From Methanoregula sp. UBA247 (GTDB lineage Archaea; Halobacteriota; Methanomicrobia; Methanomicrobiales; Methanospirillaceae), in contig DADR01000004.1 in assembly GCA_002495055.1 (NCBI GenBank), positions 51,656-115,655 on the forward strand: a DNA stretch of 64,000 bases, given 5' to 3'. Shown piece after piece: positions 1 through 9,028 of this stretch (within the stretch, counting starts at the first letter, position 1; each line of letters opens with the position of its first letter). A program made the translations under genes and the position numbers. Under the pieces are notes generated by a model. It saw only the letters and a program-made list of their open reading frames with translations, did no database searches and had not been told where the DNA came from.

Positions 1-441
1 ATTCCCATCGTTGCCATCGTAGGATGGAACGGTGCGATCATGTACCTTCTGGGCCTTGACTATACCCCCCTCACTGCAGTCCTCGGTTCCATGACCATCG
101 GGGTGGCATCCGAATATACAGTCCTGATAATGGAACGGGTTGATGAAGAACTGGCACGGGGAATAGACCTCTATTCGGCAATCCAGACAAGCGTGCAGAA
201 AATTGGTACCGCGATCACCGTCTCGGGCCTGACCACGGTATTCGGCTTTGCTGCTCTCATTCTTTCGGAATTTAATATCATCTCAAATTTCGGTATCACC
301 ACAGTTATCACCGTAGGATTTTCTCTTGCAGGTGCGATCCTGATCATGCCAGCAGTCATCTCCCTGATGTACCAGTTCAAGGGCAATCCGGTGATGCCCA
401 ATAACAAAAAACCACAAGGGAATTCTTCGGTCTCAGAATAA
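1..441 (+). CDS. RND/MMPL-family permease, C-terminal part
   Basis: The frame is open from the first base of the window, so this is the 3' end of a larger gene. The 146 visible codons hold several hydrophobic segments and the RND-type stretch around SEYTVLIMERVDEEL, followed by GTAITVSGLTTVFGFAALI, which is the sterol-sensing/MMPL-like second half of HAE3-type archaeal exporters. It ends in a short polar tail after the last helix (PAVISLMYQFKG). The substrate is not deducible. Family assignment is solid, but the gene start and full length lie outside the window. Confidence 0.8.
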   Translation: MPIVAIVGWNGAIMYLLGLDYTPLTAVLGSMTIGVASEYTVLIMERVDEELARGIDLYSAIQTSVQKIGTAITVSGLTTVFGFAALILSEFNIISNFGITTVITVGFSLAGAILIMPAVISLMYQFKGNPVMPNNKKPQGNSSVSE

Positions 442-537
442 AAGCGATAACATCGTCGGTTCACCACACTATCTGCGGGTATCACGGAAGCAGATAAACA
501 AGACAATTATTTTCCAGATATACCGGGAAAAACAGAT

Positions 538-576
538 ATTCTCAATGAATAATAACCACTCTTGTAATTTGAGAAT
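538..576. terminator. Inverted repeat downstream of the RND permease
   Basis: ATTCTCAA (538-545) and TTGAGAAT (569-576) form an 8-bp perfect inverted repeat with a 23-base loop, about 100 bases after the permease stop. It could be a terminator stem or a protein-binding dyad. No clear T-run follows, so the call is weak. The rest of 442-705 shows nothing recognisable. Confidence 0.25.
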
Positions 577-705
577 ACAATGACAAAATTCAATGTTCCG
601 ATATCTTTTCACCCGTTCCATTCTGCTACCGGGTTTCATGACTGATTATCAAAATGACCTCTTTCGCTCCATTTTATACAGGCAACCATCTCTGCGTTTA
701 CCAGA

Positions 706-1436
706 TCAGAGCTCTCCTGTACAGACCGTTATGATGATTTTATTTTCCGCTTTCCGAAGGTACTCGATTGTTGTGGACTTGCTGTAGCTGAGCTTTTCTG
801 CAAGCTCCGTTGCACTGATCTTTCTCGGGTACTCATAATAGCCGGAACTGATGGCAGTGTTCAGGACCAGCCGCTCTTTTTTATGAAAGCTGGGTGAGGA
901 TCCGGTAACCACGGTAGTCGGCAACCTCGTACGCAACTGACGTTATCGTGCCCAGGAGTTTTTAAGAACTGCACAATCCGCTCAAGGCCTGGCTCCGGAC
1001 CTGTGCAGCTGAAGGTGATGGTCTCCTGCGTAAAGACAAGGGGACGCTCCCAGATGACCTCGATATCGATCCATCCCAGCATGTGCGCAAACTGCTGCGG
1101 TATGGAGACCGTGACAAGGCAGATGTGCTCGCGGTCTTTGGTTTCGAAGACATCAAGAATTTTAAAATGACGGGAAATTTTACATCCTTCAAAGAGTACC
1201 CCTCAGGTAACAGGATCCGTGCGATCCCGAGCGTGTACCCTTTCGCACGGTTCTCCTTTGAGGATCTCAAGGACCTCGATCTTCTCGTAGAACCCTGCCG
1301 TTGCCGCGATGAAATGGACAAATTCCTGGTTCAAGGTAACCGAGAGGGTCATGTTCCTCATATGCTCAGGGGATTGTGCGATGCCATACATGATGAGGTT
1401 TCGGACATGTACGGAACAACACTGATAATCTCGCAC
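706..1436 (-). pseudogene. Frameshifted bacterio-opsin-activator-type HTH regulator
   Basis: Read on the minus strand, consecutive pieces of one protein lie in different frames. First comes an N-terminal sensor start with NMTLSVTLNQEFVHFIAA (from 1436). Next is KGYTLGIARILLPEGYSLKD (about 1300-1170), then FAHMLGWIDIEVIWERP (about 1090-1030). Last is a C-terminal HTH_10 domain with KISATELAEKLSYSKSTTIE ending at a TGA at 706. This is the domain order of archaeal Bat-like regulators of about 215 residues. At least four one-base shifts are needed; two of them are an extra G in AAAGGAG and a missing A in a run of A. The protein cannot be made as read. It is either a decayed gene or carries assembly errors. 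Confidence 0.75.
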
Positions 1437-1467
1437 GTGCCAGGCATTCCAAGAGGAGTGAATAGCG

Positions 1468-2601
1468 ATGATGACATTTGATTTCCCGGTGGGCTACCAT
1501 GCCCTCCATAAGGTGAAGATTATCAATTTCCAGCTCAACCGGTGGTATTCACTCGGGTATGCAAGGCTCGAGGATGTGAAATGGGCTGGCAGCCAGATCC
1601 AGACATTTGATGACTGGAAAGGAGTCATGACCGGTCTTGCAAAAAAAGCAGTATCAGAAGAACGGTGGATCAATGCCGCATTCTATTACCGTGCCGCAGA
1701 GTTTTTTGTGCTCCCGTCCGACCCGGACAAAGAGGGGCTCTATGACCGGTTTGCCGACTTATTCTACAACAAAGCCTTTACCGGCGAACCGATCGAGCGA
1801 CACAAGGTCCCGTACGGTGGGGCTCATCTCCCCGCCATCCGTGTCGCATCTGCCCAGGCCTCGCTAAAAGGGACAATCGTCATCCACGGCGGGTTCGATT
1901 CCTTCATCGAGGAATGGTATTCTTGTGCCACGTTTTTTGCAGCACGGGGATACGATATAATTATGTTCGAAGGGCCAGGCCAGGGTGCGGCCCTGAAAAA
2001 GTACGGCTTACCGTTGATCCATGAATGGGAAAAGCCGGTCAAAGCGGTCCTTGACCATTTCAGGCTGGACGATGTCACCCTGCTTGGGATCTCGATGGGC
2101 GGTTGGATGTGCTTCCGTGCCGCTGCGTTTGAACCACGGATTAAACGGGTGATTGCATCGAGCATCGCGTTTGATTACCTGCAGATACCACCGCTGCCAA
2201 TACAGGTACTAGCCAGATTCCTGCTGCGGTTTCCGCGCCTCATGGACTACCTGGCCGGTCTGAAAATGAAAGCCAGTTACCAGGAGCGCTGGGGGATCAA
2301 CAACCTGATGTACATCACGAAGATCCCTTCACCTTTTGAGGCATCAGATGTGCTTCTCCGGTTTAACGAGCAAAACCAGCACCCGGAACTAGTAAAACAG
2401 GATGTCCTGATCCTGACCGGTGCCGAGGACCATTTCATCCCGCTTAAGATGCATTACAAACAGGTCAATGCACTGAAGAATACGCGATCGCTGACAGCCC
2501 GGATCTTCACACGGAAAGAGCAGGCCCAGAACCACTGCCAGATAGGGAACATCAGGCTGGCCCTTGATCTGATGCTGAAGTGGATCGAAGAGAAGTCGTG
2601 A
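1468..2601 (+). CDS. Alpha/beta hydrolase, FrsA/esterase-like
   Basis: This 377-residue soluble alpha/beta hydrolase has a helical N-terminal cap domain (about residues 1-120) and a hydrolase core. The nucleophile elbow is G-I-S-M-G-G with Ser near residue 209. The oxyanion region is IHGGFDSFIEEW, the acid is probably Asp in TGAEDHFIPL, and the base is probably His in QNHCQIG near the C-terminus. The architecture resembles the FrsA / DUF1100 group of esterase-like proteins. The start follows a GAGGAG ribosome site. The substrate is unknown, and the preceding regulator remnant faces the opposite way. Confidence 0.8.
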   Translation: MMTFDFPVGYHALHKVKIINFQLNRWYSLGYARLEDVKWAGSQIQTFDDWKGVMTGLAKKAVSEERWINAAFYYRAAEFFVLPSDPDKEGLYDRFADLFYNKAFTGEPIERHKVPYGGAHLPAIRVASAQASLKGTIVIHGGFDSFIEEWYSCATFFAARGYDIIMFEGPGQGAALKKYGLPLIHEWEKPVKAVLDHFRLDDVTLLGISMGGWMCFRAAAFEPRIKRVIASSIAFDYLQIPPLPIQVLARFLLRFPRLMDYLAGLKMKASYQERWGINNLMYITKIPSPFEASDVLLRFNEQNQHPELVKQDVLILTGAEDHFIPLKMHYKQVNALKNTRSLTARIFTRKEQAQNHCQIGNIRLALDLMLKWIEEKS

Positions 2602-2738
2602 ATAAACCGGGATCCTGATTTCTTCGCAGATTCTCCTGTTCTCTTGTTATTGCATCATTTTTAATGAATTGTGTTTATTTGCGACATAAAAACGATCTGA
2701 CACTATTTTATCAGCTTTAACATTGTTACATTGATTCA

Positions 2739-4220
2739 ATGTATGAACTGGTCTCTCCTATCGAACCGGGGAGAATCGGAAAATATTTCGGATATTTCCT
2801 CATGGCACTGGGGATTATCCTTCTGCCTCCCGCTGCCTTCGCAGGACTCGTCCATGAAACCCATGCTGCCGTTATTTTTACTATTATTGCAGGCATTATG
2901 CTGTGTGCCGGGTTTATTCTCTACAAACTCCTGCCCGGGACTGAATTACTGTTAAAAGAAGCGATTGTGCTTACGGCCATCTTCTTCCCCCTTTCATCAG
3001 CCATTAGTGCCGTTCCGGTACAGCTTATCACAGGTGTGACCTACACCGATGCACTCTTTGAATGTATTTCCAGTATAACAACGACCGGTCTCACAGTAAT
3101 GCCAGCCGTATCAGATCCCGTTTTCCTTTTTTTCCGCTCATGGCTCCAGTGGATCGGGGGTATTGGAATTATTATTGTGGTGCTCCTCATTTTCTTAAAA
3201 CCGGGAACCAGTACCTTCCTGATCTACGAAACTCAAAACCGTTCCGAGATGGTTTCGTCTGGTGTCATTGTCGCAGCAATAATGTTAGTTCGGGTATACA
3301 TCGCCATCACGCTTCTCGCATTTGGACTGTTCTGGGCAGGTGGGATGATACCCTTTGATGCTCTCTGTCATGCACTTAGTACCGTCTCCACCGGTGGATT
3401 TTCCACAAAAACCGGGAGCATCGCGGATTTTTCCGGTATACTGATACCCGTTATGATGTGTGTGGTTATGGTTATGGGGGGGACTGATTTTAGTACCTTT
3501 CCCGGGCTGTTTACGGATCCAAAAAAATTTTTCCGTGATGTTCAGTTACGGTATTTCATCCTCATTGCAATAACGGGCATGGCGCTGATGGCCTTCGCTC
3601 TTTCATACACCGTAGATATTACTGATGCAATCCCTATTGCGGTATTCCAGGTAATTTCCGCCCTCACTACCACCGGCTATTCAACCATCAATATTGGGGA
3701 GCTGCCGGAAACATCTCGCGCTGTATTGCTTGTACTCATGGGGATTGGGGGGAGCCTGGGATCGACATCAGGGGGACTGAAAATCTTCCGGCTGATTCTC
3801 ATCGTGCAAATGATCAGGATTATTTTTTTGCGGATTTTTTTACCGAAAGAAGTAGTTATTCCGTTGAAGGTGGGGGAACGGGTAATGGAACAGGATGAGG
3901 TATACCAGCATATATCCTACGTTTTTCTCTACGGGATTGTCCTTGCTGGTTCATGCTTTATTTTCCTGGTATATGGCTATGGAATGAGCAACTCTCTGTT
4001 TGAAGTGACGAGCGCCCTCGGGACTGTTGGATTATCAACAGGATTGACGTCTCCGACTCTCCCCCTCGTCCTGAAAGGAGTACTCTCGGTCGATATGCTG
4101 CTCGGACGATTAGAAGTCATCCCGTTCCTTATCCTTCTTAATCCGATAACATGGTGGAAACGATCTGCGGTTAAATCGGAAATTCCCCTGGAAAAGCCCC
4201 CGCATATATTGCAGGATTAA
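2739..4220 (+). CDS. trkH: Trk-type potassium uptake channel subunit TrkH
   Basis: A 493-residue integral membrane protein with the four-fold membrane-pore-membrane layout of TrkH/KtrB. Filter-like loops are visible four times: SSITTTGLT near residue 112, STVSTGGFST, SALTTTGYST and SALGTVGLSTG. It should import K+ across the cytoplasmic membrane. The regulatory NAD-binding subunit TrkA follows 245 bases downstream on the same strand, as expected for a Trk system. The start codon has no strong ribosome site, which is common for archaeal leaderless or short-leader transcripts. Confidence 0.95.
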   Translation: MYELVSPIEPGRIGKYFGYFLMALGIILLPPAAFAGLVHETHAAVIFTIIAGIMLCAGFILYKLLPGTELLLKEAIVLTAIFFPLSSAISAVPVQLITGVTYTDALFECISSITTTGLTVMPAVSDPVFLFFRSWLQWIGGIGIIIVVLLIFLKPGTSTFLIYETQNRSEMVSSGVIVAAIMLVRVYIAITLLAFGLFWAGGMIPFDALCHALSTVSTGGFSTKTGSIADFSGILIPVMMCVVMVMGGTDFSTFPGLFTDPKKFFRDVQLRYFILIAITGMALMAFALSYTVDITDAIPIAVFQVISALTTTGYSTINIGELPETSRAVLLVLMGIGGSLGSTSGGLKIFRLILIVQMIRIIFLRIFLPKEVVIPLKVGERVMEQDEVYQHISYVFLYGIVLAGSCFIFLVYGYGMSNSLFEVTSALGTVGLSTGLTSPTLPLVLKGVLSVDMLLGRLEVIPFLILLNPITWWKRSAVKSEIPLEKPPHILQD

Positions 4221-4465
4221 GGGGATGAGTATAGATATTTACTCGCATCGATTACAGAATCATCTTTTTGCCAAAATTGTATTTTAAGGATGATCATTTC
4301 ACCCGGAAACAGAGAACATTTTTATTGATGGAGCAATTCAGATATTCGTATCATAATAAAAGGTGTTGAGTGAATGCTGCCCTTACACAAACCTGATAAT
4401 AATTGCCGTGCCCTAAGACTTCTATCTGATATCCTCAATCATAGGTACGGGACGGGATGTGAAGA

Positions 4466-5152
4466 ATGCGGGTAATTATTATTGGAGCAAGTGACCTCGG
4501 AAAACACCTCGCCCGGAAACTGGCACACCGTGGTAGTGAGGTGATTGTAATAGAGAGTGAAATGAAATATGCAAAAGACCTGGCTGAATCCCTTGACTGT
4601 ACCATCATCAATGCAGAAGGAACCCGACCCGATATCCTCGAAAAAGCAGAAATTGAGAAAGCGGATGCAATCGTTGCCTGCACAGACCATGATCAGGATA
4701 ACATTCTCATCGGCCTCATTGCACGGGATTATAACATACAGAAAATTATCCTGCGCATTCACGACAACCAATTTCTCGTTGTGGCGAAAAGGCTGGGATT
4801 CAATGACCTGATTAATCCATCCCAGATTGCATCCTCAATAATATCCGATGACCTTCGAGGTGTGGATACCATCGAATTAAGTAGTCTTGTCCGTGGGGAT
4901 GTACGGTTTATCAGCGTTCTGGCCACTACCAGACAAATAGACCGATATGTCAAAGAAGTGTCGTTACCATCGAAAAGTGCTTTTATCGGGATATATAGAG
5001 GGAATGAATTCATTCTTTCTGGAGAAAATCCGGTGATTAAGAAGGGAGATGAAGCGATGATCATCACGATTGCTGAACAGGTAAATGAAATACGGGAATT
5101 TTTTTCCGAGCACGAAGTATCAAAAACGAAAAAAACTCCTGAACAAAGATAG
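4466..5152 (+). CDS. trkA: Trk potassium transport regulatory subunit TrkA
   Basis: A 228-residue cytoplasmic gating subunit. The N-terminal RCK/TrkA-N Rossmann domain starts at VIIIGASDLGKHLARKL and has the acidic strand end VIVIESE for nucleotide ribose binding. A TrkA-C domain follows (about residues 140-215, ending MIITIAEQV). It pairs with the TrkH gene immediately upstream. Ligand binding (NAD(H) or ATP) would open or close the channel. The nucleotide loop reads GASDLG instead of the commoner GxGxxG, a tolerated variation in this family. Confidence 0.93.
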   Translation: MRVIIIGASDLGKHLARKLAHRGSEVIVIESEMKYAKDLAESLDCTIINAEGTRPDILEKAEIEKADAIVACTDHDQDNILIGLIARDYNIQKIILRIHDNQFLVVAKRLGFNDLINPSQIASSIISDDLRGVDTIELSSLVRGDVRFISVLATTRQIDRYVKEVSLPSKSAFIGIYRGNEFILSGENPVIKKGDEAMIITIAEQVNEIREFFSEHEVSKTKKTPEQR

Positions 5153-5257
5153 ACCTGGTAAATCCAACTATTTTTTAGTTACGAATGCGAAGCACCATTT
5201 TTCGTTTCTCAGTTCAGCAGATTCAGCGACTTATTGCACCTGAATATTTTCCAGGGA

Positions 5258-5401
5258 ATGTGGACTAAAGCCAATGAGGTTACAGATTATCTGTATGAAT
5301 CAAATATCCGGAACCGTCTGATCGAGGTGTGTTTTTCCATCAACCGGGGAGAAATGCTTTGTATAAAGGATTTCATAACGCATATATACGGTGAAAAATA
5401 G
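5258..5401 (+). CDS. Possible small protein of 47 residues
   Basis: A short frame beginning MWTKANEVTDYLYESNIRNR and ending one base before the next small gene. An AGGGA sequence sits directly ahead of the ATG, too close for a normal ribosome site, and the same frame stays open upstream. No family is recognised. The tight spacing to the gene at 5403 is the main reason to list it. It may well be chance. Confidence 0.25.
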   Translation: MWTKANEVTDYLYESNIRNRLIEVCFSINRGEMLCIKDFITHIYGEK

Positions 5402-5402
5402 T

Positions 5403-5558
5403 ATGGCAAAGGGAAGTTCTCCAGTATCCGGTAAAGAAAAAGAAGGAGAAGAAGGTAAGGGGATTGATTTTTTCTACATCCTTACCGGTGGCGGTGTATT
5501 GACAGGAATAATCCTTATCGTTTTTATTATTCTCCGTTATGTGCTACATATCATATAA
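5403..5558 (+). CDS. Small single-pass membrane protein, 51 residues
   Basis: The product has a charged, lysine/glutamate-rich N-terminus (about 20 residues), then one hydrophobic helix (GGGVLTGIILIVFIILRYVL) and a three-residue end. The layout of a soluble head and C-terminal anchor resembles small archaeal tail-anchored proteins such as Sec61-beta, but the sequence does not convincingly match. A weak GGTG ribosome site lies about 10 bases upstream. It stands alone between trkA and a hydrolase, and no function is assigned. Confidence 0.4.
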   Translation: MAKGSSPVSGKEKEGEEGKGIDFFYILTGGGVLTGIILIVFIILRYVLHII

Positions 5559-5705
5559 TTCCTGCTTATCGTTATTTTTTCGCAACCAACAGTATGCAGA
5601 ATTTTTCTCATCGCAAAATTCCCAAAGCGGGGCGAACGGTATGTGTTTTTCCCCAACGCCTCCTGACCTGAAGAATTCCATACCAGGAACAGAGAGGAGG
5701 AGTTG

Positions 5706-6755
5706 ATGGTACTAGGGGAGATCCTCTGGGGAATCGGACTTTTTATCGGTTTGTTTGCAGTCGAACTCCTGCTGGTTGCGCTCCTCCCAGTCTTTGAAGT
5801 CCCTTCACAACCCCTGAAAAAAGCGCCACGATCCTCCGAAAAAGAAGTTTCACCAGCACTACGACCGAGAAAAGAAGTGCGATTTTTTGTCAACGAGATG
5901 GCTCTCAGTGCATGGCTGTACCTGCCGCTGCATCAGCCAGCTCCGTTTCCCTGCATCATCATGGGCAATGGGCTTGGCGGTACCAAGGACACAGGACTGG
6001 AACCCTATGCAATCCGGTTCCAGAATGCTGGTTTTGCCGTACTGGTATTCGATTACCGGTACTTTGGGGAGAGCGAGGGTACACCACGGCAGCTGATCTG
6101 GATTCCCTCCTAGTTGGAGGACTGGTCTGCCGCCATTGCATTCGCTCGGGGATTAAAAGATGTTGACCCGGCCCGAATCGCCCTCTGGGGGACTTCCCTG
6201 AGCGGGGGACATGTGATTGTAACTGCCGTTCACGATCCCACGATCTCCTGTGTATCCGCCCAGTGTCCTGGTCTCGATGGCCAGGCCGCTGCGTTAGAGT
6301 CGTTCAAAAGGATGGGATTAAGCACTTCACGTCGAATGATCATGCACGGCCAGCGCGATCTGGTACGTTCCTGGCTCGGCCTTTCGCCTCACAAGATCCC
6401 CATTGTCGGAAAACAAGGAACGATCGCTCTCATGAATACGCCGGATGTCTATGATTCGTTTTTAACGCTCATTCCCGATACCTACGTAAATGAGGCTTGT
6501 GCCCGTATCATTATACGGGGCGATAAATACCGGCCGATCACGTATGCACACAACGTGCGATGCCCCGTCCTGCTCCAGATATGCGACTACGACACCCTCA
6601 TCCCTATCAGTGCTAGTGAAGAAACTGCTAAAATCCTTGGGGATTTTGCAGAGGTGAAACACTACCTCCTCAACCACTTTGATATCTATACAGGCAACGG
6701 GTTTGAGCAGAGTGTGCGTGACCAGACCGCATTTTTTCAAAAACACCTCGGATAA
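5706..6755 (+). pseudogene. Alpha/beta hydrolase interrupted by one amber codon
   Basis: One continuous frame encodes a membrane-anchored hydrolase of about 349 residues with an N-terminal helix, the FDYRYFGESEG loop, the nucleophile elbow GTSLSGG (Ser near residue 164), acid Asp in CDYDTLIP and base His in LLNHFDIYTG. It is broken only by a TAG at 6111-6113 (codon 136) between PRQLIWIPS and LEDWSAAIAFARG. In relatives a glutamine-like residue sits before the LEDW segment, so CAG to TAG is the simplest change. The start follows GGAGG. Restart at the TTG directly after the stop would leave only the C-terminal 213 residues. Confidence 0.7.
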
Positions 6756-6791
6756 TTTTTTAGAGAGACGGGAAATTTTTAAGCATATTTG

Positions 6792-6935
6792 GGCTCTGTT
6801 GAAATCCTATTTTCCAGGGATTCGTTTCTTCTTATCAACTGTTTGGAGGGTGACCCCCTCTCTCCCCCAGTGGGGGAGGCAACCCAAGGGGAGCATCCCC
6901 TTGACCCCCTCTTTTTAGAGGGTTTCAACAAAGCC
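6792..6935. mobile_element. IS6-like MITE, 144 bp, with perfect 8-bp target duplication
   Basis: The ends are GGCTCTGTTGAAA on the left and its near-perfect inverse TTTCAACAAAGCC on the right (14 of 16 end bases match). They are flanked by identical 8-bp direct repeats CATATTTG at 6784-6791 and 6936-6943. The GG-C-TGTTG terminus and the 8-bp duplication are typical of IS6-family elements. The interior is non-coding, with C/G-rich strings, and has no transposase, so the element would need a transposase acting in trans. It sits immediately upstream of the kup promoter. Confidence 0.8.
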
Positions 6936-6950
6936 CATATTTGGATATTT

Positions 6951-6960
6951 TTTATAAAAC
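6951..6960 (+). promoter_or_regulatory. Probable TATA box of kup
   Basis: TTTATAAAAC lies directly after the right target duplication of the MITE and 48 bases before the chosen kup start. That spacing would give a leader of roughly 25 bases. The inserted element therefore abuts this promoter without destroying it. Confidence 0.45.
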
Positions 6961-7007
6961 AAAGAAAGCATAACGATTTTCATGTTTCCCTTATAAAATA
7001 CCGGGTA

Positions 7008-8822
7008 ATGGTCTTTCTCTCTCCTGCCACTTCCAAAATCATCAAATCTCTTGGGGTTGTTTTCGGGGATATCGGTACCAGCCCGATTTACACGATCGGC
7101 GCTATCCTGCTTTTTATCCTTCCGACCGTCCAAAATATTATCGGTCTCCTCTCCCTCATTGTCTGGTCCCTGTTCATTGTCATTACGGTGCAATATGCAT
7201 GGCTTGCCATGTATCTCGGTAGTAAGGGCGAAGGAGGAACAATCGTGCTCAAAGGTCTTCTCACCTCCAATCTGAAAAATCCCCATATGATTTCATTTGT
7301 GTCCGTGCTCACGGTCATCGGGGTCGCCCTTTTCATCGGCGATGGAGTGATTACTCCTGCCATCAGTATCCTCTCTGCGGTTGAAGGTATCCGGCTGATC
7401 CCGGGATTTGACGGGATCTGGGGAGGGTGGATTCTTTTGAGTGGTATCGGCATTGCACTCGCGCTCTTTGTCTTCCAGAAAAACGGGACTGAGCGCGTTG
7501 CCTGGGCATTCGGACCGATCATGCTCATCTGGTTTCTTTCGCTTGCGGTCACCGGAATTATTTCGATTGCATCTGCACCGCAGGTTCTTCTTGCCCTCAG
7601 TCCTTCCTATGCTGTCGGTTTTCTGATGCAAAACGGGGTTGGTTCATTTTTTGTCCTTTCAGCTGTCCTTCTCTGCGTTACCGGGGGAGAAGCACTTTAT
7701 GCCGATATGGGGCATCTCGGGAAAGAACCCATAGTTAAGGGATGGTACTGTATATTCCCGGCACTGGTCCTCAGCTACCTCGGGCAGGGGGCCTATGTTC
7801 TCAATAATCCTGAAGCACACAGTGTTCTGTTCAGTATGGTACAGGGACAGGCAGCTCTGCTCTATGTCCCGTTTCTCCTCCTCAGTATTGGTGCAACCGT
7901 CATTGCATCCCAGGCCATGATCTCAGGAATGTTCTCGATCATGTACCAGGGAATGATGACACAGATCATTCCCAAGATGAAAATAGAATTTACCTCGCCG
8001 GAATTGAGGTCTCAGATCTACATTGATGCCGTGAACTGGATGCTTCTCGCAGCCGTGATCATTGTTATGCTGGAATTCAAAACCTCCGAGAACCTTGCAT
8101 CCGCCTATGGCCTTGCTGTTGCCGGCACCATGACCATTTCAGCAATTATGATGACGATGATCTTCATTCTGAAGTTGGATCTCTTCAAGGCCGTTATTTC
8201 CAGTGTATTGATTATCGTGGATTTAATCTTCTTATTCTCGGCCTTTCTCAAGATCCCCCATGGTGCGTACTGGTCGTTCATCATTGCAGCGGTACCATTA
8301 GTTATCATTGTTACATACATACGCGGACAGGAGAAACTCCATCGCATGCTCAAACCTGTACGATTAGAGGAATTCCTGCCGGTCTACCAGAAAAAGTACT
8401 CCGAACTTCCCAAGGTTCATGGCTCAGCGCTCTTTTTTACCGCCGACAATGACCGCATATCCCCTTACATTCCCCAGGTGATGTTCAAAAACGAGATCCT
8501 GTACGAAAACAATATTCTCATCTCTGTCCGGATAACCGATTTTCCGTTCGGGGTCTATACCGGATATGACCGCGATATTGCACCGGGCCTTCATACATAT
8601 ATGGTAACAGCCGGCTATATGGAAATCATTGATATCATCGGTCTCTTACGAAAGGAAGGCATCGAGGAAAAAACCATCTTTTACGGAATGGAGAATGTTA
8701 TCAGCGACAAATTCTTCTGGAAGCTGTACGGGCTGTTAAAGAAAGTGACTCCGGCCTTTGTCCACTTCTACGAGCTGCCACCGGAGAAAATTCACGGGGT
8801 TATCACACGGGTTGTGATGTAG
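7008..8822 (+). CDS. kup: KUP/HAK-family potassium transporter
   Basis: A 604-residue K+/H+ symporter. The N-terminal family signature SLGVVFGDIGTSPIYTIGAI is followed by about 12 membrane helices (to about residue 450), with GDGVITPAISILSAVEG in between, and then a cytoplasmic C-terminal domain. The frame stays open upstream, but that part is MITE sequence, so the ATG at 7008, beyond the element and next to the family signature, is taken as the start. Together with trkH/trkA this gives the cell two independent K+ uptake systems. Confidence 0.92.
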   Translation: MVFLSPATSKIIKSLGVVFGDIGTSPIYTIGAILLFILPTVQNIIGLLSLIVWSLFIVITVQYAWLAMYLGSKGEGGTIVLKGLLTSNLKNPHMISFVSVLTVIGVALFIGDGVITPAISILSAVEGIRLIPGFDGIWGGWILLSGIGIALALFVFQKNGTERVAWAFGPIMLIWFLSLAVTGIISIASAPQVLLALSPSYAVGFLMQNGVGSFFVLSAVLLCVTGGEALYADMGHLGKEPIVKGWYCIFPALVLSYLGQGAYVLNNPEAHSVLFSMVQGQAALLYVPFLLLSIGATVIASQAMISGMFSIMYQGMMTQIIPKMKIEFTSPELRSQIYIDAVNWMLLAAVIIVMLEFKTSENLASAYGLAVAGTMTISAIMMTMIFILKLDLFKAVISSVLIIVDLIFLFSAFLKIPHGAYWSFIIAAVPLVIIVTYIRGQEKLHRMLKPVRLEEFLPVYQKKYSELPKVHGSALFFTADNDRISPYIPQVMFKNEILYENNILISVRITDFPFGVYTGYDRDIAPGLHTYMVTAGYMEIIDIIGLLRKEGIEEKTIFYGMENVISDKFFWKLYGLLKKVTPAFVHFYELPPEKIHGVITRVVM

Positions 8823-9028
8823 GAGAAAAGAGCAGGACTTATAGGGTCTGTTCGTTCATTACCCCCCAAAATTAAAGTGTAAAAACCTTTCTCGCTAAAA
8901 CTCATGCTATCCTTATACACAGATCCCGATAATTAATTCTGTGGAAATTTTTCAGAGTAAACACAGTAATTGTGTCAATAGGTTTATTAGGTTCTTTTTC
9001 ATAGGTTCGTGAAGACGGGATTGATTCC

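Noticed and set aside
1083..1481. A 132-codon plus-strand frame over the regulator remnant
   Set aside because: It has no family-like content and lies opposite a recognisable, though broken, Bat-type regulator, so it is an antisense shadow.
6789..7007. N-terminal extension of Kup
   Set aside because: The added codons are encoded by the MITE and its flank. The family signature begins just after the ATG at 7008.
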